From NCBI GenBank assembly GCA_035341665.1, contig DAOQVR010000005.1:124001-188000 (forward strand): a stretch of DNA of 64,000 nt, written 5' to 3'. The DNA is from DAOQVR01 sp035341665. Lineage in GTDB: Bacteria > Chloroflexota > Anaerolineae > JAAYZQ01. The position numbers and the translations under genes are program-made. Shown here piece by piece: positions 16,663 through 24,248 of the stretch. The number at the start of each line of letters is the position of its first letter. The first letter of the stretch is position 1. The notes beneath the pieces were generated by a model. The model did not search any database and was not told where the DNA came from. It saw only the letters and a program-made list of their open reading frames with translations.

Positions 16663-17965
16663 CTGCCCACACTGTGGGTCGGCAGTCAAGCCGGCGGCCC
16701 GCTTCTGCACCAAGTGCGGCCTCTCTCTGGCTCCGAGTGAGTCCACCTCGGGTGGAGCACGCGCCGCCCGCAGCGTGCTGCTTGCAGGCCGCTACCAGGT
16801 GATCGGCCAGCTTGGCCAGGGGGGCATGGGCGCCGTCCACCTGGCGCGCGATACGCAGCTCTTTGGCCGGCTTTGTGTCGTGAAGCAGATGCACACCGCT
16901 TTCCTGAGCCAAAGCGAGCGCCGCAGGGCCGAGGAGGACTTCCGGCGCGAGGCCGCAGTTCTTGCCCGGCTCAACCAACCCGGACACCCCCGCATTCCCG
17001 AGGTCTACGGATACTTTGTCGAGGGCGGCGACCACTACCTGGTCATGAAGTATGTCGAAGGGGAGAGCCTGGAGGCACGCCTGGCGCGGCTACACGAGCC
17101 GCTCGCCGAGGCGGAGGTGATCCGCTGCGCGGCCGAGGTGGCGGATGCCCTGCTCTACCTTCACAGTCGCAGGCCCGAGCCGGTCGTGCACCGCGACATC
17201 AAGCCGGCCAACATCATACTCGACCCCGAGGACCGGATATGGCTGGTCGACTTTGGCCTGGCACGTTCCATCACCAGCGCCGGCGCGCGCATCGTGGCCG
17301 CCGGGGGGCGCACGGTGGCGGCCGGGACGCCCGGCTACACACCCCTTGAGCAGTGGCAGATGCAGTCCTCGCCCAAGTCGGACATCTATGCCCTGGGTGC
17401 GACCATGCACCACCTGCTCACCAACAAGGACCCGCGCGACCGCTTTGCGGAATACGACGAGCTGGACCTTGGGCTCCTCCGGTCGTTGTCGCCCCTGCCT
17501 TCGCTGGGCCTCGTACGGCCCGACGTGGCCCCTGCACTGGCGGCTCTGGTCAACCGCTGTCTCGATCCCGAGCCCCAGTCGCGACCGTCTGCGGCTGAGC
17601 TCAAGGCCGAGCTCGAGCGCCTGGCTCCCACGGGCAGCCGTTTCTTCGAGACGGTGAAGCGCTGGAGCCCGACGCTGGGCGAGATCATCGGCGTGGCAGC
17701 TGCCTCCTTCGTGCGTATGCTCTTTGGGCGACCCGCCCGCCCGGGGAAGGGCGGGCAGCTATCCACCGAGACGCCGGACTTTTCCCCTCAGGGCGGCCGG
17801 CGCAGCACCGGGACGGCAGCCCGCTCCGGGCGTGGCCCTGCTCGTGGCAGGGAGCGGCAGGCGGATGTGGAATTGCCCTGCCTGCTCTGCAACGGCCAGG
17901 GCGTTCGTCGTGACGGGCGCGAGTGCCCCGTCTGCCACGGCACCGGCTTCTGGTACCGGGAGTAG
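16655..17965 (+). CDS. Hanks-type kinase with canonical HRD loop and C-terminal DnaJ-type zinc motifs
   Basis: 436 aa. An N-terminal zinc ribbon (CPHC...CTKC) precedes the kinase at about residues 45-300: GQGGMGAVH, CVVKQM, canonical HRDIKPANI, VDFGLAR and a GTPGYTP activation-loop end. It is the only kinase of the four with an unaltered HRD. After a basic linker the last 26 residues contain two CxxCxGxG repeats (CLLCNGQG and CPVCHGTG), the zinc-binding signature of DnaJ. This suggests zinc-dependent contact with an unfolded or client protein, though it could be only a structural tail. It is the last gene of the operon; a hairpin starts within its final codons. Confidence 0.9.
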   Translation: MPSCPHCGSAVKPAARFCTKCGLSLAPSESTSGGARAARSVLLAGRYQVIGQLGQGGMGAVHLARDTQLFGRLCVVKQMHTAFLSQSERRRAEEDFRREAAVLARLNQPGHPRIPEVYGYFVEGGDHYLVMKYVEGESLEARLARLHEPLAEAEVIRCAAEVADALLYLHSRRPEPVVHRDIKPANIILDPEDRIWLVDFGLARSITSAGARIVAAGGRTVAAGTPGYTPLEQWQMQSSPKSDIYALGATMHHLLTNKDPRDRFAEYDELDLGLLRSLSPLPSLGLVRPDVAPALAALVNRCLDPEPQSRPSAAELKAELERLAPTGSRFFETVKRWSPTLGEIIGVAAASFVRMLFGRPARPGKGGQLSTETPDFSPQGGRRSTGTAARSGRGPARGRERQADVELPCLLCNGQGVRRDGRECPVCHGTGFWYRE

Positions 17966-17978
17966 TTCGCTCCCGTTT
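17957..17978 (+). terminator. Terminator of the kinase operon
   Basis: CGGGAG (17957-17962) pairs with CTCCCG (17970-17975) around a 7-base loop that contains the kinase stop codon. TTT and a pyrimidine run follow. The stem is short, so termination may be partial. Confidence 0.5.
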
Positions 17979-18035
17979 CCTCCTGGGGAGAGAACCCGGC
18001 TGAGGCTGAGTTCTGCCCTTGGTCTCGTCCCCATC

Positions 18036-18063
18036 TTGCCTCCAGCCCGCGATGGGGTATAAT
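18036..18063 (+). promoter_or_regulatory. Promoter for the acyl-CoA dehydrogenase gene
   Basis: TTGCCT (18036-18041), a 16-base spacer and a perfect TATAAT (18058-18063). Transcription would start near 18070 and give a leader of about 55 bases. Confidence 0.7.
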
Positions 18064-18124
18064 CCTTGTCACTTGGCCGCCAATGAGGACGGCTCAGGCA
18101 CCTATGCTGCAAGGGAGGAGCAAC

Positions 18125-19282
18125 GTGGACCTCAAACTCGACTCTGAGCACAAGATGATCCAGGATATGGCGCGCGACTTTGCCCTTAGAGAGATCGCAC
18201 CCATCGCCGCCCATATCGACGAGCAAGCCGTCTTTCCCCACGGGACCGTCAAGAAGATGGGAGAGCTCGGTTTCATGGGGATCGAGATACCCGAGGAGTA
18301 CGGGGGCACTGGGATGGACTGCCAGGCGTACGTGCTGGCCATGATCGAGATCTCCAAGGCCTGCGCCTCGCACGGCGTCATCATGTCCGTGAACAACTCG
18401 CTCGTCTGCTATGGGCTCTTGCACTTTGGCACCGAGGAACAGAAGCAGGCCTTCCTGGTCCCCCTGGCGAGTGGGGAGAAGCTGGGCGCCTACTCCTTGA
18501 CCGAGCCACAGGCCGGCTCCGACCCCTCCAACATGCGCTGCACGGCAGAATTGGACGTGGCGACGGATGAGTATGTCATCAACGGCACCAAGGCGTGGGT
18601 CACCAGCGGGCCGGTCGCCGACTATGTCGTTCTCTTTGCCATGACCGACAAGTCGAAGGGCACGCGCGGAATCTCCGCCTTTGTGGTCGATACGACCCTG
18701 CCGGGCTTAAAGCCCGGCAAAGTGGAACCCAAGTTGGGCATCCGAGCGTCTCATACTTCAGAGCTGATCTTTGAGAACTACCGGCTGCCTGCCTGGCACC
18801 GGCTCGGCGACGAAGGGGCCGGCTTTCGCATCGCCCTGGCCATCTTGGATGCCGGGCGCATCGGGATCGCCGCACAGGCGGTGGGCATCGCCGAGGCAGC
18901 CTTTGAGGCGGCGCGTGACTATGCAAAGGAGCGCGAGCAGTTCGGGCAGCCGATTGCAGCCTTCCAGGCTATCCAGTTCATGCTCGCCGACATGAAGACA
19001 CGGATCGAGGCGGCGCGCCTGCTCACCTTCCAGGCCGCCCTGGCCAAGGATGAGTCGAGGGTGAACGGGCGGCGCTTCTCGGTCGAAGCCGCTATGGCGA
19101 AAGTCTTTGCCGCCGAGACGGCCATGTGGGTCACGACCAAGGCGATCCAGGTCTTTGGCGGCAACGGCTATAGCAAGGAGTACCCGGTGGAGCGCCATTT
19201 CCGGGACGCCAAGATCACCGAGATCTATGAGGGCACCAGCGAGATCCAACGCATGGTGATCGCGCGCGGGGTGTTGGGGTAG
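18125..19282 (+). CDS. Acyl-CoA dehydrogenase (short/branched-chain type)
   Basis: 385-aa FAD flavoenzyme that introduces the alpha,beta double bond into an acyl-CoA and passes electrons to ETF. Family signatures are present: AYSLTEPQAGSDPSN (FAD/substrate loop), QFGQPIAAFQAIQFMLADM, QVFGGNGYSKEYPVERHFRDAKI, and the catalytic-base region IYEGTSEIQRM near the C-terminus. Length is standard. The GTG at 18125 is chosen because GGGAGGAG lies just upstream; the upstream in-frame ATG lies before that site. It stands alone between the kinase operon and glycan genes, with no ETF or thiolase nearby, so chain-length preference is open. Confidence 0.92.
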   Translation: MDLKLDSEHKMIQDMARDFALREIAPIAAHIDEQAVFPHGTVKKMGELGFMGIEIPEEYGGTGMDCQAYVLAMIEISKACASHGVIMSVNNSLVCYGLLHFGTEEQKQAFLVPLASGEKLGAYSLTEPQAGSDPSNMRCTAELDVATDEYVINGTKAWVTSGPVADYVVLFAMTDKSKGTRGISAFVVDTTLPGLKPGKVEPKLGIRASHTSELIFENYRLPAWHRLGDEGAGFRIALAILDAGRIGIAAQAVGIAEAAFEAARDYAKEREQFGQPIAAFQAIQFMLADMKTRIEAARLLTFQAALAKDESRVNGRRFSVEAAMAKVFAAETAMWVTTKAIQVFGGNGYSKEYPVERHFRDAKITEIYEGTSEIQRMVIARGVLG

Positions 19283-19290
19283 ATCCTTCG

Positions 19291-19326
19291 CCCTCTCCCT
19301 GGAGCGGAGAGGGTTGCGGTGAGGGG
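19291..19326. repeat. Dispersed intergenic hairpin repeat, copy 1
   Basis: CCCTCTCC (19291-19298) pairs with GGAGAGGG (19306-19313), followed by a GCGGTGAGGG-type tail. The same layout occurs at 21759-21797 and 55767-55802, each just after a stop codon. It may act as a transcription stop or an mRNA 3' stabiliser. Confidence 0.6.
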
Positions 19327-19403
19327 GGAATCGCGTAAGGGAGGACGTTCCTTCCCCTGCCTTCGCCAAGAGGGCAGGGAGACAACGAGTCGGGACAAAA
19401 GGG

Positions 19404-20342
19404 ATGTTGGATCTGGCCGTCATTGTCGTCAGCTACAACGTGCGCGATTTCCTGCGCGATTGCCTTGCCTCCGTCCTGGTGAGTGGAGGTGGGCTCGCCT
19501 TTGAGACCTGCGTCGTTGACAATGGCTCCACCGACGGCAGCGCAGAGATGGTGGCGTCCGAGTTCCCCGCCGTTCGCCTTGTCCGCGCCGAGAACCGGGG
19601 CTATGCCGCCGGGAACAACCTCGGCCTGCGCGCCTACGGGTTCGGCACACAGACGCCAGCCGCCCGGTATGCCCTGCTCCTAAACCCAGATACCTTGATA
19701 GCCCCGCACGCGCTCGCCGATCTACTTGCCTTCCTAGAAGCCCGGCCGCAGGCCGGGATCGCCGGCCCTCGCCTGGTCCGCGAGGACGGCAGCCTGGACA
19801 AGGCCTGCCGGCGGGGCTTTCCGACGCCCGAAGTGGCCTTCTACCGGATGTCGGGGCTGAGCAGCCTCTTTCCAAAGAGCCGCCGTTTTGGCCGCTACAA
19901 CCTGACCTACCTCTCGCCCAACCTCACCACGGAGGTCGACTCTGTGGTCGGCGCCTGCATGTTGATCCGCGGCCAGGTCCTGGCCGATGTAGGCCTCCTG
20001 GACGAGCAGTACTTTATGTATGCCGAGGACTTGGACTTGTGCTATCGAGCCAAAGAGCGCGGCTGGCAGGTCTGGTACAACGCAGCCGTCACCGTCCTCC
20101 ACTATAAGGGCCAATCCAGCCGCCAGCGCAGCACCTTCGCCAACGTCCAATTCTACAAGACGATGCGTCTCTTCCATGACAAGCACTTCAAAGCGCGCTC
20201 CTCCGCTCTGACCAACGGGCTCATTCACGCTTCGATCGGGCTCCTGGGCGGCCTTGCCATTCTGCGCGACTGGCTGCGTCCGGCGGAGCGGCGGGGCGTG
20301 GCTTCTGCCGTGCCCCTCGACGGAAGGAGCGCACAACGATGA
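19404..20342 (+). CDS. Glycosyltransferase family 2 (rhamnosyltransferase-like)
   Basis: 312 aa. GT-A fold in residues 1-220: IVVSYNVRDFLRDCL nucleotide-binding start, VDNGSTDGS, ENRGYAAGNN, LLNPDTLI in the DxD position, and DEQYFMYAEDLDLCYRAKERGW typical of the WbbL/rhamnosyl branch. A C-terminal hydrophobic stretch (HASIGLLGGLAIL) may touch the membrane. It would add a sugar to a growing surface polysaccharide. ATG at 19404 has only a weak purine run upstream. The stop overlaps the next gene (ATGA), which encodes the initiating phosphosugar transferase, so the two form a glycan biosynthesis pair. Confidence 0.9.
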   Translation: MLDLAVIVVSYNVRDFLRDCLASVLVSGGGLAFETCVVDNGSTDGSAEMVASEFPAVRLVRAENRGYAAGNNLGLRAYGFGTQTPAARYALLLNPDTLIAPHALADLLAFLEARPQAGIAGPRLVREDGSLDKACRRGFPTPEVAFYRMSGLSSLFPKSRRFGRYNLTYLSPNLTTEVDSVVGACMLIRGQVLADVGLLDEQYFMYAEDLDLCYRAKERGWQVWYNAAVTVLHYKGQSSRQRSTFANVQFYKTMRLFHDKHFKARSSALTNGLIHASIGLLGGLAILRDWLRPAERRGVASAVPLDGRSAQR

Positions 20343-21754
20343 AGCGCCGGGCAGATGCCATCTTCACCCTGCTTCTGGTCGTGACCGATGTACTGGTGGT
20401 GGGCCTTGCCTTCTACCTTGGCTACTGGCTCCGCCGCTGGGTGGCCTTCCCGCCCGCTGTGTCCATCGCCCCGTTTTCCGATTACCTGCCGATGATGGCC
20501 GTTCAGATCGTCACCATGATCGTGGTCTTTTTCTTCTCCCGTCTGTACGATGTCAAGCGCGCGCTGGCGCCGCTGGATACGCTCTACAGGGTCTTTGCCG
20601 CCGTCTCGATTGGCACGATCAGCACCATCGCCTTCACGACCCTCCTCTTCAAGAACAGCGCCCTCGAGCTGGACTTTCCGCGCGTCATGACCGTCTACGC
20701 CTGGCTTGTGACGGCGTTTCTCGTAATGGCAAGCCGCTCACTGTTGAACGCGCTGCGCAACCGACTCCGCACGAAAGGTGTGTGGGCGGAGCGCATCCTG
20801 ATCGTCGGAACCGGCGATGTCGGCCGCATGATCCTGCAAAAGATCCGCCAGGTGCCCCGGCTGGGATATCGCGTGGTCGGATTCGTCGACGGGGGCCTCC
20901 GGCCGCCACAGGAGGTCCTGGGTGTGCCCGTGCTGGGTGACGTCGACGACCTCCCCAGGCTAATCCGGGAGCACGGCGCCGAGGAAGTCATCATCGCCCG
21001 GCCCGAGCTCAGCCACCAGGAGATGCTGACGATCATCTCGCGCTGTGAAGAGGGCCAGGTAGCCATCAAGATCTACCCCGATCTCTTCCAGATCATTGCC
21101 ACCGAGTTGAGCATCGGCGACTTGGGTGGCTTGCCCCTCCTGGCCGTGCGCGACGTCGCCCTGCGTGGGTGGAAGCTCACGCTAAAGCGTGGTGTCGACC
21201 TCATCGGGAGCGGGCTTGCGCTCATTCTCCTCTCCCCCTTTCTGCTCCTGATCGCCATCGCCATCAAGCTCGACTCGAAGGGCGCGGTCTTTTACGCCCA
21301 GGAGCGGATGGGGCTGGATGCCAAGCCTTTTTGGTGCCTGAAATTCCGCTCCATGCGCACCGATGCAGAGAAGAACGGGCCCGGCTGGACGACGGCCGGC
21401 GATTCGCGCGTCACGCGCCTGGGGCGTGTCATCCGGCGGCTGAACATAGACGAGTTGCCCCAGTTCATCAATGTGCTGCTCGGCGACATGAGCCTCGTCG
21501 GCCCGCGGCCAGAGCGCCCGGTATACGTGGAGCAGTTCAAGCGCTCCATTCCGCGCTACATGGACCGCCACCGCGAAAAGGCTGGCCTGACAGGCTGGGC
21601 GCAGGTGAACGGTCTGCGGGGCGACACCTCCATTGCCGAGCGGACCAAGTACGATCTCTGGTACATCGAGAACTGGTCGCTGTGGCTCGATTTCAAGATC
21701 ATGCTCCGCACGGCACTCAACACGCTCTTCCGTGGCGACCGGAACGCATATTAG
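20339..21754 (+). CDS. Polyprenyl-phosphate glycosylphosphotransferase (WbaP/WcaJ type)
   Basis: 471-aa integral membrane enzyme that starts polysaccharide repeat units by placing a sugar-1-phosphate on undecaprenyl phosphate. Residues 1-135 hold several membrane helices. Residues about 145-250 form a Rossmann-like CoA-binding-type domain (ILIVGTGDVGRMIL). The C-terminal bacterial sugar transferase domain begins at KRGVDLIGSGLALIL and contains FRSMRTDAEK, LPQFINVLLGDMSLVGPRPE and KAGLTGWAQVNGLRG. All three parts match full-length family members. The start overlaps the upstream glycosyltransferase stop. The exact sugar cannot be read. Confidence 0.93.
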   Translation: MKRRADAIFTLLLVVTDVLVVGLAFYLGYWLRRWVAFPPAVSIAPFSDYLPMMAVQIVTMIVVFFFSRLYDVKRALAPLDTLYRVFAAVSIGTISTIAFTTLLFKNSALELDFPRVMTVYAWLVTAFLVMASRSLLNALRNRLRTKGVWAERILIVGTGDVGRMILQKIRQVPRLGYRVVGFVDGGLRPPQEVLGVPVLGDVDDLPRLIREHGAEEVIIARPELSHQEMLTIISRCEEGQVAIKIYPDLFQIIATELSIGDLGGLPLLAVRDVALRGWKLTLKRGVDLIGSGLALILLSPFLLLIAIAIKLDSKGAVFYAQERMGLDAKPFWCLKFRSMRTDAEKNGPGWTTAGDSRVTRLGRVIRRLNIDELPQFINVLLGDMSLVGPRPERPVYVEQFKRSIPRYMDRHREKAGLTGWAQVNGLRGDTSIAERTKYDLWYIENWSLWLDFKIMLRTALNTLFRGDRNAY

Positions 21755-21758
21755 GGTG

Positions 21759-21797
21759 CCTTCTCCGCTCCCCCGAAGGGAGAGGGACGGGGTGAGG
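21759..21797. repeat. Dispersed intergenic hairpin repeat, copy 2
   Basis: CCTTCTCC and GCTCCC pair with GGGAGAGGG around GAA, followed by ACGGGGTGAGG. It lies immediately after the glycosylphosphotransferase stop and has the same form as copies 1 and 3. Confidence 0.6.
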
Positions 21798-21863
21798 ATC
21801 GAATCCTCGTCAGCTCCAGTCGGAAAGCCTCCGAACTGCAGTCTCATAGGGAGGACATAGCAC

Positions 21864-22856
21864 ATGATCCCCAACCAGTGGTACATCCTCATGGAGTCAA
21901 AGCAGGTGAAACGCCGGCCCGTCGGCGTCACGCGCATGGGAGAAAAGCTCGTCTTCTGGCGCGACGAGACCGGTCGCGTTGTCTGCCTGCGCGATCGTTG
22001 CCCTCACCGGGGCGTGGCGCTCAGCAAGGGCAAGGTCGTCGACGGGCACATCCAGTGCCCCTTTCACGGTTTTGAGTTCGACCCGTCGGGTAAGGCCGTG
22101 TACGTGCCGGCCAACGGGCGCCAGGGACCGGTGCCCAAGGCGCTGCAGGCCTTCAGCTATCCAACCCACGAGGCACATGGCTTCATCTGGGTCTGGTGGG
22201 GCGAGGAGCCGCCCGCCGACCTGGCGCCGCCTCGCTTTTTCGACGACATCGACGACAGGTTCACCTACAAGACGGTGCGTGACCCCTGGAAGGCCCACTA
22301 TGCCCGCGTCATCGAGAACCAGCTCGACGTAGTGCACGTGCCCTTCATCCACCACAACACGATCGGGCGGGGCGGGCGCACCTTGGTGGAGGGACCTGCC
22401 ATGGAGTGGGTAGGCGACGACCAGTTCTTCATCTATGTCTACAACCGCGTCGACGATGGGACGCCGCCTCGCAAGGCCCACGAGCTCCCCATTCCAAACC
22501 CAAACGGCTTCCGTCTGGAGTTCATCTTTCCCAACCTGTGGCAGAACCGCATCGGCGACGACGTGCGCATCGTCGGCGCCTTTGTTCCGGTGGACGATGG
22601 GCACATGCTTTTCTACCTCCGCTTCTGCCAGCGCTTCCTGAAGGTTCCAGTCTTGCGCGACCTGGTGGCCTGGGCCGGTGCACCCTCCAACCTGATCATC
22701 GCTCACCAGGACCGGGTCGTGGTCGAGACGCACCAGCCGATGAGGCCCGGGCTCCAGGTCGGCGAGAAGCCGATCCCAGGCGACCGGCCGGTCATCGAGT
22801 ACCGCCGCCGGCGGGAGGAGCTGATTGAGGCAGCGCGGCGGCCCAGCTCGACATGA
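21864..22856 (+). CDS. Rieske [2Fe-2S] non-haem iron oxygenase
   Basis: 330 aa. The Rieske cluster motif CPHRGVAL...CPFHGFEF (CxH-x17-CxxH) lies at about residues 46-70. The mononuclear iron site follows in ENQLDVVHVPFIHH (about 150-163; bridging Asp and two His). Length and layout match single-component ring-hydroxylating or demethylating oxygenases of the Pao/vanillate demethylase type, which need a separate reductase. None is encoded nearby. GGGAGG lies upstream of the ATG. The substrate is unknown; aromatic demethylation, betaine or pigment oxidation are all compatible. Confidence 0.9.
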   Translation: MIPNQWYILMESKQVKRRPVGVTRMGEKLVFWRDETGRVVCLRDRCPHRGVALSKGKVVDGHIQCPFHGFEFDPSGKAVYVPANGRQGPVPKALQAFSYPTHEAHGFIWVWWGEEPPADLAPPRFFDDIDDRFTYKTVRDPWKAHYARVIENQLDVVHVPFIHHNTIGRGGRTLVEGPAMEWVGDDQFFIYVYNRVDDGTPPRKAHELPIPNPNGFRLEFIFPNLWQNRIGDDVRIVGAFVPVDDGHMLFYLRFCQRFLKVPVLRDLVAWAGAPSNLIIAHQDRVVVETHQPMRPGLQVGEKPIPGDRPVIEYRRRREELIEAARRPSST

Positions 22857-22869
22857 CAGGCCCAGGGGC

Positions 22870-23802
22870 GTGATCCGAGATTGCTCGTATACACACAGCG
22901 ACGGCGAGCTCGACGAGCTGCGCGAGCTGTGCCTGGCCGGCTATGCGGCCGGCCACAAGCCTTCCAACTGGCGGGTGGCGATGGTGGAGAACTGGAGCTA
23001 CGCCTCGCGCTACCTCGAGCCGCCCGAGTACTTCACCGGCCGCGTGCACACGTGGCGTACGGCCGCAGGGCAGCTGGTTGGCGCGGTGATCCGCTACTGG
23101 GACCAGGCCTGGCCCCAGCTTCTGCCGGGTTACGAGTACTTGGCAGACGAGATGCTCGGTTGGGTGGAGCGCAATTGGGGCGGCAGTGAGGCGCAGGTCG
23201 TGACGATGGCCTACGACCACGATGTGGAGCGGCAGTCACTGCTCCGCCTCCGTGGCTACGAGGACCGGGGGACCGTCGAAATCGCGCGAGTCTACGACCT
23301 GGCCCATGCCAGTCCGGAGCACGAGCTGCCGTCCGGGTTCCGGTTCACGACCCTGGCCGAGGACGGCCGCTGCGCAGAGCGCATCTCACTCGAGAACGCC
23401 CTGTGGGGCACGTCACTCGATGAGGCCTGGTTCCGGGGCAAGTCCTCGGCTCCGCACTACTCCTTCGACTGGGATCTTCTGATTCTATCGCCTGAGGGCC
23501 GGCAGGCCGCCTGCTGCCTGGTCTGGCTGGATCACGTCACCAAGATCGGAGAAGTCGATCCCATCGGCACCCACCCCGACTACCGGCGCATGGGCCTGGC
23601 CCGCGCGCTGGTGGGCGAGAGCCTGCGGCGGATGAGCGCCGCCGGGGTGCGGGTCTGCTTCATCGCCTGCGATGCGGACGACCCTGTGGCGAACCACCTC
23701 TATGGATCGCTCGGGCCGGCCGAGACCTACCGGGGGAACTGCTGGGTGAGGCGGTTGGCGGCGGGGGCGTCTGACGCACCATCCGTGGCTCCGGGGGCAT
23801 AG
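22870..23802 (+). CDS. GNAT acetyltransferase (probable tandem GNAT)
   Basis: About 310 aa, roughly twice the size of one GNAT domain. The C-terminal half carries the acetyl-CoA loop (IGTHPDYRRMGLARALV, about residues 234-250) and the ANHLYGSLGP motif. The N-terminal half is GNAT-like in strand pattern but has no clear pyrophosphate loop, so it is probably a non-catalytic partner domain. The GTG at 22870 is chosen because residues before it are Arg/Pro-rich and unlike the family; the ribosome site is weak. It is followed after 29 bases by another GNAT gene. Substrate unknown. Confidence 0.75.
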   Translation: MIRDCSYTHSDGELDELRELCLAGYAAGHKPSNWRVAMVENWSYASRYLEPPEYFTGRVHTWRTAAGQLVGAVIRYWDQAWPQLLPGYEYLADEMLGWVERNWGGSEAQVVTMAYDHDVERQSLLRLRGYEDRGTVEIARVYDLAHASPEHELPSGFRFTTLAEDGRCAERISLENALWGTSLDEAWFRGKSSAPHYSFDWDLLILSPEGRQAACCLVWLDHVTKIGEVDPIGTHPDYRRMGLARALVGESLRRMSAAGVRVCFIACDADDPVANHLYGSLGPAETYRGNCWVRRLAAGASDAPSVAPGA

Positions 23803-23831
23803 GGCACCCTTCTCGGCCTGGGGGCTATGCC

Positions 23832-24248
23832 ATGCGGCAGATAGATGGCGACCTGGCGCATAGGGTGCAAGGGTTCGCCGAATACTATGGGTCGATGTAC
23901 GGCTCTGTCGAGAGGGCCGTGGAAGAGATCATCGGCTATTGCCTCATGAACGGCGATGTGATCGTGTCGGAAGCCGAGGCTGGGCCGCTCACCCGCGGCG
24001 TGGCGGAGATCGGTGTCGGGACGGAAGAGGCCTACCGCCGGCAGGGCTTTACGACGAGCGCGGCTGCCTACGTGATCCGGGAGTGCGAGGCGCAGCGATA
24101 CCGCGTCTTCTGGAACGCCGCGCAGCTGAATGCGGGGTCGGTTGCCCTGGCCCGGCGTTTGGGGTTCCGGAGGGAGCGGCCGAGCGTGGTGCTGGCGTGG
24201 GCGGCCTGCCCTACCTCCGCGCCAGGAGCCGGTCCATCTGCGACCTAA
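23832..24248 (+). CDS. Short GNAT-like acetyltransferase, possibly N-terminally truncated
   Basis: 138 aa. It contains acetyl-CoA-binding features (EIGVGTEEAYRRQGFTTSAA) and a C-terminal LNAGSVALARRLGF segment, as in the C-terminal half of GNAT_acetyltran proteins. Those are usually about 250 aa, so the first half seems missing. No matching fragment was found upstream, where the previous gene ends 29 bases away. No strong ribosome site. Its last 38 bases overlap the convergent iron-sulfur gene. It may be a minimal GNAT or a decaying gene. Confidence 0.6.
   Translation: MRQIDGDLAHRVQGFAEYYGSMYGSVERAVEEIIGYCLMNGDVIVSEAEAGPLTRGVAEIGVGTEEAYRRQGFTTSAAAYVIRECEAQRYRVFWNAAQLNAGSVALARRLGFRRERPSVVLAWAACPTSAPGAGPSAT

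Noticed and set aside
17957..18120. tRNA or riboswitch in the spacer after the kinase operon
   Set aside because: Only a short terminator-like stem and a promoter were seen; no cloverleaf or known leader pattern.
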